This document shows positions 6,661 to 7,399 of a stretch of 7,399 nucleotides of DNA, piece by piece (position 1 is the stretch's first letter; each line of letters opens with the position of its first letter). The notes beneath the pieces were generated by a model that ran no database searches, was not told where the DNA came from, and saw only the letters and a program-made list of their open reading frames with translations. A program made the translations under genes and the position numbers. This stretch comes from Clostridiaceae bacterium (GTDB lineage Bacteria; Bacillota; Clostridia; Saccharofermentanales; DTU023), in contig DUUZ01000134.1 in NCBI GenBank assembly GCA_012841255.1, forward strand, positions 1 to 7,399. The letters are read 5' to 3'.

Positions 6661-6866
6661 CAAACACTCTCCGTCTGCAACATCATTTTATAGATATCTT
6701 TACATTCTGTCAATTTTTTGCACCATTTGATGCATTTATTAAAATATCTATTGCAAGCAGGCTTTAGCACGGCCGCTGACTGATATTCATCTATAACCTG
6801 CCTGATTTTAGGGGGATATTCTTCGAACAAAACAAAACCATCTACCGATAAAAATCCTTTTACCAA
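6660..6866 (-). CDS. Doubtful small ORF (68 codons) upstream of the toxin
   Basis: An open frame runs from TTG at 6866 to a TGA that overlaps the toxin ATG as TGATG, which would suggest translational coupling. Several facts argue against a gene. The TTG lies inside the tRNA operon terminator hairpin (6837-6874). No Shine-Dalgarno stands at a suitable distance. The 3' part carries a near-consensus promoter for the toxin and a possible operator. The Lys-, Cys- and Tyr-rich product matches no family I know. It may be chance, or the remnant of a third component. I list it because a gene finder could call it. Confidence 0.2.
   Translation of the reverse strand: MVKGFLSVDGFVLFEEYPPKIRQVIDEYQSAAVLKPACNRYFNKCIKWCKKLTECKDIYKMMLQTESV
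6685..6713 (-). promoter_or_regulatory. Promoter of the toxin-antitoxin operon
   Basis: On the minus strand TTGACA (6713-6708), a perfect -35, is followed after 17 bp by TAAAAT (6690-6685), five of six for a -10. Initiation would fall near 6677, giving a leader of about 17 nt that carries the toxin's GGAG. The spacer holds an 8-bp palindrome, AGATATCT (6692-6699), that a repressor could use. Confidence 0.7.
6719..6734. promoter_or_regulatory. Candidate operator: imperfect 16-bp inverted repeat beside the -35
   Basis: TGCACC-ATTT-GATGCA has 6-bp arms matching at five of six positions and ends five bases before the TTGACA -35 of the toxin-antitoxin promoter. Antitoxins with an MqsA-type HTH commonly repress their own operon through palindromes near the promoter. 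The spacing is suggestive, but the sequence does not match the E. coli MqsA operator. Confidence 0.25.
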
Positions 6867-6874
6867 TAGATGGT
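6837..6874 (-). terminator. Intrinsic terminator of the tRNA operon
   Basis: The minus-strand transcript folds ACCATCTA (6874-6867) onto TAGATGGT (6844-6837). Pairing continues inward through two U-G pairs and GGTAAAA/TTTTATC, giving 17 consecutive pairs around a GGAT loop. TTTGTTTTGTT (6836-6826) follows. Three of the pairs are G-U in this direction and would be mismatches on the other strand, so the element works for minus-strand transcription. It begins 8 nt after the tRNA-Arg CCA. Confidence 0.8.
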
Positions 6875-6881
6875 CAGTTCC

Positions 6882-6958
6882 TGGTGAGCATAGCAGGACT
6901 CGAACCTGCGACCCACAGCTTAGAAGGCTGTTGCTCTATCCAGCTGAGCTATATGCCC
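6882..6958 (-). tRNA. tRNA-Arg, anticodon UCU
   Basis: The minus strand gives a full cloverleaf of 77 nt with encoded CCA. The acceptor stem GGGCATA/TATGCTC has one G-U pair and discriminator A. The D stem is GCTC/GAGC. The anticodon stem ACAGC/GCTGT encloses loop CTTCTAA with anticodon TCT. The T arm is GCAGG-TTCGAGT-CCTGC. It reads AGA and AGG codons. It is the second gene of a two-tRNA transcript, 19 nt after tRNA-Gly. Confidence 0.96.
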
Positions 6959-6962
6959 GTGT

Positions 6963-7065
6963 GGTTTCCGGAATTTGTGGAGCGGGTGAAGAGAATCGAA
7001 CTCTCACGATCAGCTTGGAAGGCTGATGTTCTACCACTAAACTACACCCGCATCTGCCGGAAACC
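6963..7065 (-). repeat. 9-bp inverted repeat flanking tRNA-Gly
   Basis: On the minus strand GGTTTCCGG (7065-7057) precedes tRNA-Gly and its exact reverse complement CCGGAAACC (6971-6963) lies in the spacer before tRNA-Arg. In the precursor RNA these arms can pair and close a stem around the whole tRNA-Gly, with the 5' arm at or next to the predicted transcription start. A role in precursor processing or stability is inference. Confidence 0.6.
6978..7051 (-). tRNA. tRNA-Gly, anticodon UCC
   Basis: The minus strand gives a 74-nt cloverleaf with encoded CCA. The acceptor stem is GCGGGTG/CACCCGC with discriminator U, as usual for bacterial tRNA-Gly. The anticodon stem TCAGC/GCTGA holds loop CTTCCAA with anticodon TCC. 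The T arm is GAGAG-TTCGATT-CTCTT with one G-U pair. It reads GGA and GGG. It is the first gene of the tRNA operon. Confidence 0.96.
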
Positions 7066-7071
7066 TAAGAT

Positions 7072-7100
7072 ATCATACAACAGCTCTTTGGTTTTGACAA
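7072..7100 (-). promoter_or_regulatory. Promoter of the tRNA-Gly/tRNA-Arg operon
   Basis: On the minus strand TTGTCA (7100-7095) and TATGAT (7077-7072) are separated by exactly 17 bp, each five of six to consensus. Predicted initiation near 7066-7064 leaves a leader of about 14 nt before tRNA-Gly. The -35 starts only three bases past the stop codon of the upstream SH3 gene, and no terminator is visible between them, so read-through from that gene is also possible. Confidence 0.75.
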
Positions 7101-7103
7101 TCG

Positions 7104-7399
7104 CTATTCTTCGTCATCCGGGAAGAGGAGCAGGGTCTCAGGGACGTAGCCCGTCCGCCCGTCCGCCAACCGGATCAGAACCCAGCCGTCCTGTGCGTTG
7201 GTCAGCTGGACCACCTTGTCTCCCCGGGTCACCGTGCCCACCAACTCATCCCCGTCCGGACGTGTAACCACCCTCAGGCTGCTGGCTTTGACCGTGATGT
7301 CGATCTCAAAGTCGGTCTTGGGGGCCTCTGCGGTCGTCTGGGGTGTTGTGACCTTGGGCCGGTCATTGCTGTTGTCGGAGCTGTTCCGGCTCTTCTTAA
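7104..7399 (-). CDS. C-terminal part of an SH3b-domain protein, 5' end outside the window
   Basis: The minus-strand frame is open from the right edge to a TAG at 7106-7104, giving 97 visible residues after two leading bases. The first 28 or so residues are a polar linker rich in Ser, Asn, Thr and Pro (NSSDNSNDRPKVTTPQTTAE). A compact beta-rich bacterial SH3 domain follows: ITVKASSLRVVTRPDG, then GTVTRGDKVVQLTNAQDGW, then VLIRLADGRTGYVPETLL. The closing GYVP plus an acidic tail (FPDDEE) is typical of SH3b modules in exported or cell-wall proteins, often joined to a hydrolase or a membrane anchor. The N-terminal part is outside the window, so any catalytic domain, signal peptide or membrane segment cannot be judged. 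The domain call is good; the whole-protein function is unknown. Confidence 0.85.
   Translation of the reverse strand, partial: KKSRNSSDNSNDRPKVTTPQTTAEAPKTDFEIDITVKASSLRVVTRPDGDELVGTVTRGDKVVQLTNAQDGWVLIRLADGRTGYVPETLLLFPDDEE

Noticed and set aside
6882..6958. The tRNA-Arg 3' end as an attachment site for the toxin-antitoxin island
   Set aside because: I looked for a second copy of the tRNA 3' end near 5000-5213 and found none, and no integrase is present, so a site-specific integration claim is not supported.
7150..7175. Short GTCCGCC-type tandem repeat in the SH3 gene
   Set aside because: It is two partial copies inside a coding region and encodes the ordinary ADGRTGY turn of the SH3 domain, so codon composition explains it.
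6884..7267. A 127-codon plus-strand frame over the tRNA genes and SH3 gene
   Set aside because: It runs antisense through two clear tRNAs (its start reads the tRNA-Arg complement) and through the SH3b frame, so it is not a gene.

Overview
The window looks like chromosomal DNA from a fairly GC-rich member of the Clostridia (Firmicutes). The main clue is a neighbouring pair of divergent type IIA topoisomerase subunits. Their N-terminal and active-site sequences match the second, topoisomerase IV-like pair that I know from Lachnospiraceae/Oscillospiraceae-type genomes rather than canonical GyrA/GyrB. Shine-Dalgarno sequences are strong, genes are tightly packed, and both tRNAs encode their CCA ends. 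Genus cannot be told from this sequence. All supported genes are on the minus strand, so transcription runs from high to low coordinates.

Right to left, the layout is as follows. (1) The C-terminal end of an SH3b-domain protein (7104-7399, cut by the window edge). (2) A consensus-like promoter and a two-gene tRNA operon, tRNA-Gly(UCC) then tRNA-Arg(UCU), closed by a 17-bp hairpin terminator. (3) An AT-rich toxin-antitoxin island with its own near-consensus promoter. It encodes an MqsR-like toxin (6205-6660), then an antitoxin that joins an MqsA/YgiT-type zinc ribbon and HTH to a C-terminal SocA/Panacea (DUF4065) domain (5214-6212). A perfect 13-bp stem hairpin follows. (4) A 264-bp gap with a perfect TATAAT and a leader that can fold into either of two exclusive hairpins. 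(5) The topoisomerase operon: subunit B (2973-4949), subunit A (713-2983, overlapping by 11 bp), and a single-pass membrane protein of unknown function starting 2 bp after subunit A and leaving the window.

The topoisomerase subunits should form an A2B2 enzyme that passes one DNA duplex through another using ATP. Subunit A lacks a GyrA box and subunit B lacks a large GyrB-type insert, so a topoisomerase IV-like decatenase/relaxase is more likely than a supercoiling gyrase. The tight coupling of the membrane protein suggests co-expression, but its role is unknown.

The toxin-antitoxin island is clearly lower in GC than its flanks: hand counts of sampled 60-base lines give about 33-42% against about 53-65% in the topoisomerase genes. 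It sits beside tRNA genes, which fits horizontal acquisition. No IS element, integrase or CRISPR array is visible. The points most worth a second look are the toxin's substituted active-site positions, the altered quinolone-pocket and TOPRIM residues of the topoisomerase, and the possible attenuator in the topoisomerase leader.
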